From: Sulfuritalea hydrogenivorans sk43H
GTDB lineage: Bacteria > Pseudomonadota > Gammaproteobacteria > Burkholderiales > Rhodocyclaceae
Assembly (NCBI GenBank): GCA_945870205.1
Contig: CAMBRI010000018.1
Coordinates: 1 to 34,363, forward strand
Direction: 5' to 3'
Length of the DNA stretch: 34,363 nt
Below are positions 10,974-20,211 of the stretch, in pieces. The translations under genes were made by a program, and so were the position numbers. Numbering within the stretch: the stretch's first letter is position 1; each line of letters begins with the position of its first letter. The notes under the pieces are model-generated. The model was not told the DNA's origin. It did not search any database and worked only from the letters and a program-made list of their open reading frames with translations.

Positions 10974-12493
10974 GCCTGCTTGCGCTTGCGGGCCGGTTTT
11001 CGGGCGCGGGCTGCGCGATCCATCAGGAAATGGGTGAGCAAGGGAACCGGGCGCCCGGTGGCTCCCTTTTCCTTGCCGGAGCGCCATGCGGTGCCGGCGA
11101 TATCGAGATGGGCCCAGTGGTACTTTTCCGTGAAACGAGCGAGGAAGCAGGCTGCGGTAATCGCGCCGGCCGGACGGCCGCCGATATTGGCCATATCGGC
11201 AAAATTGCTCTTCAGCTGTTCCTGATAGTCATCGAGCAAGGGCAATTGCCAGGCACGGTCATAGGACTCCTGGCCAGCATCGAACAGTTCCCGTGCCAGT
11301 CCGTCGTGGTTGGCCAGCAGACCCGTGGTTACGTGTCCGAGAGCGATGACGCAGGCGCCTGTGAGCGTGGCGATATCGACCACGCAGTCGGGATCAAAGC
11401 GTTCAACATAGGTTAGGGCGTCGCAAAGTATCAGGCGACCCTCGGCATCCGTGTTGAGAATCTCGACCGTCTGCCCCGACATCGAAGTGATCACATCGCC
11501 TGGCTTTGTTGCCGCCCCTCCCGGCATGTTTTCGGTGGATGGAATGACGCCAACGACGTTGAGCGGAAGTTTCATCATGGCGGCGGCCTTGAGCGCACCT
11601 AGGACGCTGGCTGCGCCGCACATGTCATACTTCATCTCGTCCATTTCCGGGCCCGGCTTGAGCGAGATGCCGCCCGAGTCGAAAGTAATGCCTTTGCCGA
11701 CGAGTACCACGGGCTTTGCTCCGGAAACCCCTCCGGTATGGCGCAGCACGATGAATTTTGGCGGTTCGTGCGATCCTCGTGCGACCGAGAGCAGAGTATT
11801 CATGCCGAGCTTTTCCATATCGGCCCGATCAAGAATGTCGACGCCCAAGTTGTGCGACTTTGCAAGTTGCCTGGCCTGGTCGGCGAGATAGCTTGGGGTG
11901 CAGATGTTGCCCGGCAGATTGCCAAGATCCTTGGCGAGCGCCACCCCGGCAGCGATCGCGAGGCCTTCGGCCAAGGCTGCTTCTGCAGTGGCAAGCTCGT
12001 TGCGGCGGGTGACGCAAAACGTCAGCTTTCGCAGCGGGCGTCGCACCTCGTCTTTCTTTGATTTCAGGCTATCAAAGCGATAAAGCGTTTCCTGGACCAC
12101 GAACGCAGCCTGCCGAATTTTCCAGGCGACATCGCGCTTCTTGACGCCGAGTTCCGTCAGATAGAGCGTACCGTCGAAGCCGCCGGTTTCATTGAGTTGT
12201 CGAACCGCGGTGGACAAGGCGGCGCGGTACTCCTTTTCGCGGAACTCCTTTTCCTTGCCAAGCCCGACTAGCATTATGCGATCGGCCTCGACGCCTGCAA
12301 CGCCGTGGAGCAGCAGGCTGGTGCCGGCTTTCCCTTCCATGTCACCGCGACGCAGGATGTCGCTGAGAAACTGGTTGGCGGCATGGTCGATGACCTCCGC
12401 AGCCGCAGAAAGCTTTCTCGGTTCGAAGACGCCGACGACGACACAGGCGCTGCGTTGCTTTTCCGGGCTTCCACTTTTTATGCTAAATTCCAA
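10970..12493 (-). CDS. pepA: Leucyl aminopeptidase PepA (M17)
   Basis: A cytosolic two-metal aminopeptidase that removes N-terminal residues, leucine preferred. In E. coli it also binds DNA at plasmid-resolution and carAB sites. The 507-aa product contains the metal-ligand segments [16 protein letters not shown] and [14 protein letters not shown], plus DLGNLPGN and MGAGSHEP-like regions typical of M17. The start is TTG at 12493, with GGAG about seven bases upstream. The resulting [24 protein letters not shown] is the standard betaproteobacterial N-terminus and no ATG fits. It heads the pepA-holC-hypothetical operon and diverges from lptF. Confidence 0.96.
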   Translation of the reverse strand: MEFSIKSGSPEKQRSACVVVGVFEPRKLSAAAEVIDHAANQFLSDILRRGDMEGKAGTSLLLHGVAGVEADRIMLVGLGKEKEFREKEYRAALSTAVRQLNETGGFDGTLYLTELGVKKRDVAWKIRQAAFVVQETLYRFDSLKSKKDEVRRPLRKLTFCVTRRNELATAEAALAEGLAIAAGVALAKDLGNLPGNICTPSYLADQARQLAKSHNLGVDILDRADMEKLGMNTLLSVARGSHEPPKFIVLRHTGGVSGAKPVVLVGKGITFDSGGISLKPGPEMDEMKYDMCGAASVLGALKAAAMMKLPLNVVGVIPSTENMPGGAATKPGDVITSMSGQTVEILNTDAEGRLILCDALTYVERFDPDCVVDIATLTGACVIALGHVTTGLLANHDGLARELFDAGQESYDRAWQLPLLDDYQEQLKSNFADMANIGGRPAGAITAACFLARFTEKYHWAHLDIAGTAWRSGKEKGATGRPVPLLTHFLMDRAARARKPARKRKQA

Positions 12494-12563
12494 AATGCTC
12501 TCCTTGGGGCGACGGAAGGTTCGAGAAATTGTTCAGTTTCGGCTGATTTCCGTTAGCTCCCCG

Positions 12564-12593
12564 ATTATTCCTCAAGTTTTCACCAAAAGTCAA
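12564..12593 (-). promoter_or_regulatory. Sigma-70 promoter for pepA
   Basis: On the minus strand TTGACT (12588-12593) and AATAAT (12564-12569) are 18 bases apart, a good sigma-70 match. The start point would be near 12557, giving a leader of about 64 bases before the TTG start of pepA. No comparable promoter was found on the plus strand for lptF. Confidence 0.6.
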
Positions 12594-12613
12594 AGCAGGC
12601 ACTCCGCTACACG

Positions 12614-13696
12614 ATGATTTTTCAGCGCGCCGCAATTCGGGAGTTCACCCATACGGCGGCTGGAGTTTTTGTCGCCTTGTTCGCGATCCTGATGACCACC
12701 CAGCTGATTAGGCTGCTGGGCGATGCCGCCGGTGGAAAACTGGCCTCCGAAGCTGTTGTTGCCCTGCTCGGCTTTCGCGCCATCAGTTACCTGCCGGTAC
12801 TGCTTTCCCTGACGCTCTTTGTTGCCGTGTTGATGACCTTGTCGCGGTGGTATCGGGATTCGGAAATGGTGGTCTGGCTTGCATCCGGCATCCCCTTGAC
12901 TGCATGGATTAAGCCTGTTCTGAAATTTGTTGGGGCACCCGTGCTCGTGATCGCAATCCTGTCCCTGTTGCTGGCCCCCTGGGCAACCCAGAAGAGCGAG
13001 GCCTACCGTCAAAGCATGGATCAGCGCGACGACGTTGCGCGGGTTGCGCCTGGTGCGTTCAACGAGTCGGGCGCGGCTGATCGGGTGTTTTTTGTGGAAA
13101 GCGTGGCGGGCGCAGAGGGTCTGGTGAGGAACGTTTTCATCAGTTCTATCCAGCAAGGGCGTCTGGGGGTGATGGCGACGGCGCAGGGCCATACGGAAAC
13201 CCTGCCCAATGGTGATCGCTTTCTGGTCCTTGACAAGGGGCGACGCTACGAAGGGACAGCCGGTACGGCGGAATATAGGGTCATGGAGTTCGATCGCTAT
13301 GCCTTGCGCATCGAAACCAAGGAGGCCCGCGGATTCGAGGATTCGCCGCGAACCAAGCCATTTTGGGAGCTTGTGCGCGATCCGCAGCCGACCAACCTTG
13401 CTGAACTTCTGTGGCGACTGGGGCTGCCGCTTGCGGCCCTGAATCTGGCCATTCTTGCGATCCCCCTGGCCTTCGTCAATCCGCGTGCCGGTCGTACCAA
13501 TAATCTGGTTTTCGCCCTGCTCACCTACATGATCTACAGCAACCTGCTCAGCGTCAGCCAGGCGTGGGTTGCACAAGGGAAGCTGCGTTTCGAGATCGGC
13601 GTTTGGGCCGTGCACGTTGGCATGTTTCTGCTGCTCATCATCCTTTTCTATCGCCGGCAAAACCCTCTGGCGTGGGGGAAGTTCCGGTGGCGCTGA
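12614..13696 (+). CDS. lptF: LPS export ABC transporter permease LptF
   Basis: LptF is one of the two inner-membrane permeases of the LptB2FG machine that extracts lipopolysaccharide and passes it to LptC. The 360-aa product has the YjgP/YjgQ fold: three N-terminal helices (about 15-35, 50-75, 95-120), a periplasmic beta-jellyroll domain (about 130-265), and three C-terminal helices (about 275-345). It begins MIFQRAAIREFTHTAAGVFVALF, typical of betaproteobacterial LptF. The last ten bases overlap the start of lptG. It diverges from pepA with 120 bases between, the usual neighbourhood in this class. Confidence 0.95.
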   Translation: MIFQRAAIREFTHTAAGVFVALFAILMTTQLIRLLGDAAGGKLASEAVVALLGFRAISYLPVLLSLTLFVAVLMTLSRWYRDSEMVVWLASGIPLTAWIKPVLKFVGAPVLVIAILSLLLAPWATQKSEAYRQSMDQRDDVARVAPGAFNESGAADRVFFVESVAGAEGLVRNVFISSIQQGRLGVMATAQGHTETLPNGDRFLVLDKGRRYEGTAGTAEYRVMEFDRYALRIETKEARGFEDSPRTKPFWELVRDPQPTNLAELLWRLGLPLAALNLAILAIPLAFVNPRAGRTNNLVFALLTYMIYSNLLSVSQAWVAQGKLRFEIGVWAVHVGMFLLLIILFYRRQNPLAWGKFRWR

Positions 13697-14766
13697 AACT
13701 CTACGAGCGCCACCTCGCGCGCGAGATCTATGCGTCCACCGGACTGGTGCTCCTGGCCTTCCTGATGCTGTTTGCCTTTTTTGACCTGATCCACCAGCTT
13801 GAGAGCATTGGCAAAGGTGGCTATCAGCTTCAGCATGCGCTGGGCTATGTGACGCTGACCCTGCCGGGGCGGTTGTATGAGTTGTTTCCTATCGGTGTCC
13901 TGATCGGGACCCTGTATGCGCTGACAGTTCTTGCCCGTCACTCCGAGATTACCGTGCTGCGTGCTGCAGGCCTCTCTACCAGAGACCTCCTGATGACCCT
14001 GGGCAAGATCGGACTGGTATTCGCCGCATTGACACTGCTGGTGGGAGAACTGCTTGCCCCTCCGTCAGAGCGGGCAGCCCAGCAACTCAGGCTCAAGGCC
14101 ATGGGTTCTCTGGTGGCCCAGGAGTTTCGCTCCGGATTGTGGGTTAGGGATGAGCGCTCGTTCGTGAATGTCCGCGAGGTACTTCCGGACGCTTCCCTGC
14201 AACACGTGCGTGTGTTTCAGTTTGACGAGCGGTTCCAGTTGCTGTCGATCAGTCAGGCCGATCGCGGCCGCTATCTTGGTGCCGGCACGTGGTCACTGGA
14301 CGGAGTGGTCCGCACGGTGTTTTCGGGTGACTCGGCACATGTCGAACGCTATAGCGAACTGGCATGGAAGTCGGCGCTCAGTCCCGATCTGCTGGCAGTG
14401 CTCATGGTGGTGCCCGAGCGCATGTCGTTGGTCAACCTGTACCTTTTTATTCGTCACTTGAGCGGGAACCAGCAAAAGACTGATCGTTACGATATTGCAA
14501 TGTGGAAAAAGCTGATCTATCCCTTGGCTGCTCTGGTGATGATGGCGCTGGCGCTGCCGTTTGCCTACATGCAGGACCGGATGGGTGCGGTCAGTATTCG
14601 TGTATTTGCCGGAATCATGCTCGGTATCGGGTTCCACATGCTGAACGGACTGTTTTCCAGTCTCGGTGTAATCAACAGCTGGCCGCCCTTCTTTTCCGCA
14701 ATTACGCCGAGCGTTATTTTCCTGCTGACCGCTGCGGGCATGCTGTGGTGGGTCGAAAGGCGCTGA
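13687..14766 (+). CDS. lptG: LPS export ABC transporter permease LptG
   Basis: The second permease of LptB2FG. The 359-aa product shows the LptG pattern: LKLYERHLAREIYASTGLVLLAFLMLFAFFDLI, the LTLPGRLYELFPIGVLIGTLYAL helix pair, a periplasmic domain (about 125-265), and C-terminal helices with GFHMLNGLFSSLGVIN. GTG 13687 is the start, since GGGGGAAG precedes it at good spacing and the product has the family N-terminus. The frame extending to 13564 lies wholly inside lptF. The overlap with lptF implies coupled synthesis of the two permeases in equal amounts. Confidence 0.95.
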   Translation: MALKLYERHLAREIYASTGLVLLAFLMLFAFFDLIHQLESIGKGGYQLQHALGYVTLTLPGRLYELFPIGVLIGTLYALTVLARHSEITVLRAAGLSTRDLLMTLGKIGLVFAALTLLVGELLAPPSERAAQQLRLKAMGSLVAQEFRSGLWVRDERSFVNVREVLPDASLQHVRVFQFDERFQLLSISQADRGRYLGAGTWSLDGVVRTVFSGDSAHVERYSELAWKSALSPDLLAVLMVVPERMSLVNLYLFIRHLSGNQQKTDRYDIAMWKKLIYPLAALVMMALALPFAYMQDRMGAVSIRVFAGIMLGIGFHMLNGLFSSLGVINSWPPFFSAITPSVIFLLTAAGMLWWVERR

Positions 14767-14785
14767 TCAGCAAGAACAGGGCCGC

Positions 14786-15226
14786 CTAGTTGCGCTTGAA
14801 CACCAGCCGGGTACCGGCCAGCCGGTCATGAAGGAACTGCCGGTCGCGATCAAACAGCGCCCAGAGCACTCCAACACCCAGATAGACCAGGCTCGGCCAG
14901 GCCAGAACATAGCGCAGTCCGAGGCGAGCCAGAGATGGTTGCTCGCCGCTGGCTGTGGTCAGCCGGATCTTCCATGTCTGCATGGCCAGGGTTTGCCCCC
15001 AGCGATGCCAGTACCAGACAAAGTAGATGCCCAGCACGACAAAGACGTGAGCCAGCAATATCCAGCCTGGCACCGCGATGTCAAAGCCGATACCCAGAAC
15101 AACATGCGGTAGCATGAAGCTGACCGACAGGACGCCAAGGAGCAGCAGGCTTTCGTAGGCCATGCTGGCGATGCGACGACGGAGACTAGGTAGTTGATCC
15201 CCAAGGGTGGCCGCTGGGGCTGACAT
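14786..15226 (-). CDS. RDD family inner-membrane protein
   Basis: A 146-aa RDD-domain membrane protein of unknown transport or structural role. The first segment has SLRRRIASMAYESLLLLGVL (arginine-rich, then membrane), two more helices at about 45-70, and the C-terminal hallmark FDRDRQFLHDRLAGTRLV. An aspartate commonly found in the first helix of RDD proteins is a glutamate here (YESLL), as in many betaproteobacterial members. It is the last gene of the sigma-DUF3619-DUF3106-RDD run, nine bases after DUF3106, and converges on lptG. Confidence 0.85.
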   Translation of the reverse strand: MSAPAATLGDQLPSLRRRIASMAYESLLLLGVLSVSFMLPHVVLGIGFDIAVPGWILLAHVFVVLGIYFVWYWHRWGQTLAMQTWKIRLTTASGEQPSLARLGLRYVLAWPSLVYLGVGVLWALFDRDRQFLHDRLAGTRLVFKRN

Positions 15227-15235
15227 CGTGGCGCG

Positions 15236-15766
15236 CTAGCGGGCTGTGGGTCGATCGGCGGAAGTGACCGGCGGCGCAACGCTCGCGGCGGGCGCTTTGG
15301 CAGCGGCAGGAGTCTTGGAGGGTGCGGGACGTGGCGTTGGCTTCTTGACAGCCTCAGCCTTGAGGCGGGCTTTTTCGCTCTCGGGAAGCTCCTTGTACTC
15401 CTGCCATTTCTGCTTCACTGCCTCTTTCTTCTCGGGAGGGGCATTTTGCAGCGACATGTACTGGTCTCTTGCGCGCTTGCGCTCATCCGGCGTGAGTTTG
15501 GCCCAATCGGTCATCCGCCGCTGTATGCGGGCTTGCTCGTCGGGAGTCAAGGACGTGTAGCGCTGGGCAATACCGAGCCACTTCTTGCGCCTGAACCCTT
15601 CCATCTTGTCCCATTCGCCGGCCAAGGGCGCGAGAACGCGCTTCTGCTCTGCAGTCAACTGTGCCCATGAGGGTTGTGACAGAGGCGGGACAACGACTGC
15701 GTGGCTGAGCGGGGCGGCCAGCCAAAGCGCTACTGCGAGGATGAGTCCGAAGCGCGCTCGAGCCAT
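15236..15766 (-). CDS. DUF3106 periplasmic protein
   Basis: A 176-aa exported protein. Residues 1-23 form a signal peptide ending in SHA. Residues about 30-130 are charged and helical, built from repeats around the pattern W..LTPDE(Q/R)..R...(W/Y): LTAEQKRVLAPLAGEW, LTPDEQARIQRRMTDW, LTPDERKRARDQYMSL and ELPESEKARLKAEA. The remainder is alanine-, proline- and lysine-rich and probably disordered. The repeated LTPxE helices recall the LTxxQ motifs of periplasmic stress proteins such as CpxP and Spy, but this is a resemblance only. It overlaps the end of DUF3619 by 37 bases and belongs to the sigma operon. A periplasmic sensing or chaperone role is inference. Confidence 0.82.
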   Translation of the reverse strand: MARARFGLILAVALWLAAPLSHAVVVPPLSQPSWAQLTAEQKRVLAPLAGEWDKMEGFRRKKWLGIAQRYTSLTPDEQARIQRRMTDWAKLTPDERKRARDQYMSLQNAPPEKKEAVKQKWQEYKELPESEKARLKAEAVKKPTPRPAPSKTPAAAKAPAASVAPPVTSADRPTAR

Positions 15767-16116
15767 GCCTGGAAGCCTCGATCAAGATAAGCGGAAGGGG
15801 GCAGTTCGTCGGCCAGAAGGGCGCTGTCGATTTCCTCGTATTCCCTGGACTGCTCAAACGCATTCCAGTAGTAGGTGCCCGTGGCGCCTATGGTCAGGGC
15901 GAAGACAGCAAGCAGATTACGGACGTTAGGGAGCACTGCCAATTCCATCATGTGTCCGACCCCCGCCACACGCAGACCTCGCAACGGTACGCGCTGGCAA
16001 TTCAACGCTGACTGACGGGCCTCATGAAGGCGAACGCTCACTTTCTCGTCAAGGGTTTCCAAACCTTGATTGAGAATCTGCCTTGCCTTGTAGCCGAATT
16101 CCTTATCTTCATTCAT
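15730..16116 (-). CDS. DUF3619 protein, candidate anti-sigma factor
   Basis: A 128-aa single-pass membrane protein. The N-terminal 60 residues are cytoplasmic and helical (YKARQILNQGLETLDEKVSVRLHEARQSAL), a membrane helix spans about 66-84, and an acidic tail of about 45 residues probably lies in the periplasm. I recognise it as DUF3619. ATG 16116 overlaps the stop of the sigma gene (ATGA), so it is co-translated with the sigma factor. That position and topology are those of many ECF anti-sigma factors, so it may hold the sigma at the membrane. No recognisable zinc anti-sigma (HxxxCxxC) motif is present, so this role is inferred from context. Confidence 0.82.
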   Translation of the reverse strand: MNEDKEFGYKARQILNQGLETLDEKVSVRLHEARQSALNCQRVPLRGLRVAGVGHMMELAVLPNVRNLLAVFALTIGATGTYYWNAFEQSREYEEIDSALLADELPPSAYLDRGFQAWLERASDSSSQ

Positions 16117-16676
16117 AGCTCTATGCCCTTCGCCTTGAGTGCAGCAGCCAGAGTGTGCGTAGCGCGCGAACAGTGCGTTTTCACGCTGCCTTCCGAACAA
16201 CCCATCGCCGTTGCCGTTTCGGCAATATCCATTTCCTCCCAATAACGCATCAGGAAGGCTTCACGTTGACGTGGCGGTAGCTTCTCAATCTCTTTTTCAA
16301 TTACGCCAAGGAGTTGCGAGCGCTCCAACTGCCGGTGAGGTGTTGCCAGACCGTCTGACTCGCAATCAGCCGCAATAGTTTCAAGTGGATCAGAATCTTC
16401 ATCGTCATTGGGAGTCAGGGAGGATAGCAGTGTAGTCCACATCGAGCGCACCTTGGACCTGCGGTAGCTGTCGCGAATGGCGTTTTGAAGGATTCGCTGA
16501 AACAGCATCGGCCATTCGGTAACCGGGCGGTCACCGTACTTCTCGGCGAGACGCATCATCGCATCCTGGACGATGTCTAGTGCAGTTTCCTCGTTTCGAA
16601 TGGCAAACATGGCCTGTTTAAAGGCGCGCCGCTCAACGCTGGCAAGGAAATCGGAAAGTTCGGTTCGAGAACTCAG
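16113..16676 (-). CDS. ECF-type RNA polymerase sigma factor (CTG start)
   Basis: A 187-aa sigma-70 family factor of the extracytoplasmic-function type. Region 2 covers about 10-80, with the -10 recognition part ALDIVQDAMMRLAEKYG and WPMLFQRILQNAIRDSYRR. Region 4 covers about 125-180 (LPPRQREAFLMRYWEEMDIAETATAMGCSEGSVKTHCSRATHTL). The first ATG (16610) would cut off the first helix of region 2. The frame is open further upstream and encodes the family-like SSRTELSDFLASVERRAFKQA. The only usable start there is CTG at 16676, with AGGAG (16683-16687) six bases before it. No ATG, GTG or TTG exists in frame upstream of 16610. It leads a four-gene operon and diverges from ilvB. Confidence 0.87.
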   Translation of the reverse strand: MSSRTELSDFLASVERRAFKQAMFAIRNEETALDIVQDAMMRLAEKYGDRPVTEWPMLFQRILQNAIRDSYRRSKVRSMWTTLLSSLTPNDDEDSDPLETIAADCESDGLATPHRQLERSQLLGVIEKEIEKLPPRQREAFLMRYWEEMDIAETATAMGCSEGSVKTHCSRATHTLAAALKAKGIEL

Positions 16677-16682
16677 GGGGCA

Positions 16683-16687
16683 CTCCT
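16683..16687 (-). promoter_or_regulatory. Shine-Dalgarno fixing the CTG start of the sigma gene
   Basis: AGGAG on the minus strand, six bases before CTG 16676. It is the strongest ribosome-binding site in the interval and supports a CTG start over the downstream ATG at 16610, which has no Shine-Dalgarno. A candidate -10 (TATAGT, minus strand, 16723-16728) would place the transcript start about 40 bases before the CTG. Confidence 0.55.
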
Positions 16688-16732
16688 GCCGGGTCTCAGC
16701 AGTATTTCATTACAAAGAATGGACTATAAATC

Positions 16733-16761
16733 TTGACCATTCGCGGACGAGCCAGTAAGGT
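16733..16761 (+). promoter_or_regulatory. Sigma-70 promoter for ilvB
   Basis: TTGACC (16733-16738) and TAAGGT (16756-16761) are 17 bases apart. A start point near 16768 gives a leader of about 31 bases, too short for an ilv-type attenuator. TATACG at 16762 is an alternative -10 but at poor spacing. The divergent sigma-operon promoter overlaps this interval, so the two may interfere. Confidence 0.5.
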
Positions 16762-16798
16762 TATACGTTTCACTCGGAAAGTGTAACAGGTGTAATCA

Positions 16799-18508
16799 AT
16801 GCAGCTAACTGGCGCAGAAATCGTAATCAGGTGCTTGCAGGAGGAAAAGGTCGAGTATGTATTCGGCTATCCCGGCGGCTCGGTTCTCTATATTTATGAC
16901 GAACTCTTCAAACAGGACAAGTTCAAGCATGTTCTGGTTCGTCATGAGCAGGCGGCCGTTCATGCGGCGGATGCCTACTCCCGTTCTTCCAACAAGATCG
17001 GCGTCTGTCTGGTTACCTCGGGGCCCGGGGTGACCAATGCGGTGACGGGGATCGCCACGGCCCATATGGACTCCGTACCGATGGTGATCATCAGCGGACA
17101 GGTTCCGACCCAATACATCGGGCAGGACGCCTTTCAGGAATGCGACACGGTCGGGATTACCCGGCCATGCGTCAAGCACAACTTCCTGGTCAAGGATGTG
17201 AAGGACTTGGCGATAACTCTGAAGAAGGCCTTTTACATCGCCAAGACTGGCCGTCCCGGTCCGGTCCTGGTTGATATCCCGAAGGACATCACCAACCAGA
17301 AGTGCGAATTCGAGTACCCCAAGACGGTTGCCATGCGCTCCTACAATCCTGTGATCAAGGGGCACAGCGGGCAGATCAAGAAGGCGGTGCAGATGCTGCT
17401 CGAGGCCAAGCGGCCGATGATCTACGCCGGTGGCGGGGTGATTCTCTCCGACGCTGCGGAAAAACTGGTCAAGCTGGCGCGCAGTCTGGGTTATCCGGTA
17501 ACCAATACCCTGATGGGCCTAGGCGGTTATCCGGCGACCGACAAGCAATGGCTCGGCATGCTGGGCATGCACGGCACCTATGAAGCCAATATGGCGATGC
17601 AGAATTGCGATGTGCTAATTGCCGTGGGTGCTCGGTTCGACGATCGCGTGATTGGCAATCCGGTGCATTTTGCCGAGGTCGCGCGCAAGATCATTCACAT
17701 CGACATCGACCCGTCCTCGATTTCCAAGCGTGTCAAGGTCGATGTGCCGATCGTCGGCAATCTGCCTGACGTGCTGGACGAATTACAGAAAATGCTGGAA
17801 GCGTCTGCCGGCGTACCTGATGCGAAAGCGCTTGCTTCGTGGTGGAAGCAGATCGACGAATGGCGTGGCAAGAAATCGCTCAAATACAAGCAGGGCAAGG
17901 AAATTATCATGCCCCAGTATGTGGTTGAGAAACTCTACGAGGTCACGGGCGGCGATGCATTCATCACCTCTGACGTTGGCCAGCACCAGATGTGGGCGGC
18001 GCAGTACTACAAGTTCGACAAGCCGCGGCGCTGGATCAACTCCGGTGGCCTGGGAACCATGGGTGTCGGCTTGCCTTATGCCATGGGCGTACGGTTCGCC
18101 AACCCGAAGGCGACCGTCGCCTGCGTGACGGGCGAAGGTTCGATCCAGATGAATATTCAGGAGTTGTCGACCGCCAAGCAATTCCGCCTGCCGATCAAGA
18201 TCATCAATCTCAACAATCGCTATCTGGGAATGGTGAGGCAGTGGCAACAGATGTTCCATGGCAATCGCTACGCCGAATCCTATGTCGATGCGCTACCCGA
18301 TTTCGTCAAGCTGGCGGAGGCCTACGGGCATGTGGGAATGAAAATCGAGCGTCCCGCGGATGTAGAACCCGCCTTGCGCGAAGCCTTCACCAAGCACAAG
18401 AACGATCTGGTCTTCATGGATTTCCTGACCGATCAGACGGCTAACGTGTACCCGATGGTGGCGGCCGGCAAGGGTTTGTCGGAAATGATTTTGGCCGAGG
18501 AACTGTAA
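16799..18508 (+). CDS. ilvB: Acetolactate synthase large subunit
   Basis: The catalytic thiamine-diphosphate and FAD subunit of acetohydroxyacid synthase, which condenses pyruvate to acetolactate or with 2-ketobutyrate to acetohydroxybutyrate. The 569-aa product shows the catalytic glutamate region VRHEQAAVHAADAYSR, SGPGVTNAVTGIATA, the FAD region, and the thiamine-diphosphate metal motif near VTGEGSIQMNIQELST...NN. The usual GDG is GEG here; I recall that as a common betaproteobacterial variant. It is followed two bases later by its regulatory subunit. It is closer to E. coli IlvI in pattern, so ilvI would be an equally good name. No strong Shine-Dalgarno precedes the ATG. Confidence 0.95.
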   Translation: MQLTGAEIVIRCLQEEKVEYVFGYPGGSVLYIYDELFKQDKFKHVLVRHEQAAVHAADAYSRSSNKIGVCLVTSGPGVTNAVTGIATAHMDSVPMVIISGQVPTQYIGQDAFQECDTVGITRPCVKHNFLVKDVKDLAITLKKAFYIAKTGRPGPVLVDIPKDITNQKCEFEYPKTVAMRSYNPVIKGHSGQIKKAVQMLLEAKRPMIYAGGGVILSDAAEKLVKLARSLGYPVTNTLMGLGGYPATDKQWLGMLGMHGTYEANMAMQNCDVLIAVGARFDDRVIGNPVHFAEVARKIIHIDIDPSSISKRVKVDVPIVGNLPDVLDELQKMLEASAGVPDAKALASWWKQIDEWRGKKSLKYKQGKEIIMPQYVVEKLYEVTGGDAFITSDVGQHQMWAAQYYKFDKPRRWINSGGLGTMGVGLPYAMGVRFANPKATVACVTGEGSIQMNIQELSTAKQFRLPIKIINLNNRYLGMVRQWQQMFHGNRYAESYVDALPDFVKLAEAYGHVGMKIERPADVEPALREAFTKHKNDLVFMDFLTDQTANVYPMVAAGKGLSEMILAEEL

Positions 18509-18510
18509 GC

Positions 18511-19002
18511 ATGCGACACATCATTTCCATTCTCATCGAAAACGAGGCAGGTGCCCTTTCCCGTGTTTCCGGTCTGTTTTCGGCCCGCGCTTTCAACATC
18601 GAGTCCCTGACGGTGGCGCCGACCGAAGATGCGTCGTTGTCGCGCATGACCATCGTCAGCAGCGGCTCCGACGCAGTCATCGAACAGATCACCAAGCAGC
18701 TCAACAAACTGATCGACGTCGTCAAGGTCGTGGATTTGTCGGAGGCCGCGCACATCGAGCGCGAACTCATGCTGGTAAAGGTACGCGCCGCCGGCAAAGA
18801 CCGTGAAGAAATGAAGCGCATTGCCGATATCTTTCGCGGCCGCATCATCGATGTCACCGATTCGACCTATGTCATCGAACTGACGGGCAATGGTTCCAAG
18901 CTGGACGCATTTCTCGAAGCCATTGATCGCTCGCTGATCCTGGAAACCGTACGTACCGGCGTTTCCGGTATCGGGCGAGGCGATCGAATTCTCAAAGTCT
19001 GA
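18511..19002 (+). CDS. ilvH: Acetolactate synthase small regulatory subunit
   Basis: The 163-aa regulatory subunit, which activates the large subunit and gives valine feedback inhibition. An N-terminal ACT domain (about 1-76) begins RHIISILIENEAGALSRVSGLFSARAFNIESLTVAPTED, with the glycine-rich loop that binds valine. A C-terminal ACT-like domain follows (about 80-160), with RGRIIDVTDSTYVIELTG and the ending RTGVSGIGRGDRILK. The length matches E. coli IlvH. It sits two bases after ilvB and 22 before ilvC in a single transcription unit. Confidence 0.97.
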   Translation: MRHIISILIENEAGALSRVSGLFSARAFNIESLTVAPTEDASLSRMTIVSSGSDAVIEQITKQLNKLIDVVKVVDLSEAAHIERELMLVKVRAAGKDREEMKRIADIFRGRIIDVTDSTYVIELTGNGSKLDAFLEAIDRSLILETVRTGVSGIGRGDRILKV

Positions 19003-19009
19003 ACTCTGA

Positions 19010-20041
<1,032 letters not shown>

Positions 20042-20058
20042 TATTCGCGCGGGTTTTG

Positions 20059-20087
20059 AAAAGGGCACAGCCGAGCTGTGCCCTTTT
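20059..20087 (+). terminator. Rho-independent terminator after ilvC
   Basis: A perfect 12-bp stem (AAAAGGGCACAG with CTGTGCCCTTTT, loop CCGAG) with terminal T-tract. It separates ilvBHC from pssA. Confidence 0.92.
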
Positions 20088-20211
20088 CCCATTCGAGCGG
20101 TCAATTCGTGAGCGTGCGGTGCCGGTACTGGCGTTCCGGGTTGTGAATACACATATCGCACGACTTGTCTGAGCCGTTAGAATAGGACTCGTTTCCTACT
20201 TCTCGCAAACC

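Noticed and set aside
12590-13660. 356-codon minus-strand frame opposite lptF
   Set aside because: Composition is unlike a real protein and it covers the lptF coding region, whose membrane topology is clear.
13564-13686. N-terminal extension of lptG to 13564
   Set aside because: It lies wholly inside lptF in another frame. GTG 13687 has a good ribosome-binding site and the family N-terminus.
16782-16797. GTGTAAC/GTGTAAT direct repeat before ilvB, compared with the leuA repeats
   Set aside because: Only six bases are shared, and the pair sits downstream of the predicted transcription start against the ATG, so a common regulator site is not supported.
16677-16798. ilv attenuator before ilvB
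   Set aside because: The likely promoter leaves only about 31 bases of leader, with no peptide frame and no terminator-antiterminator pair.
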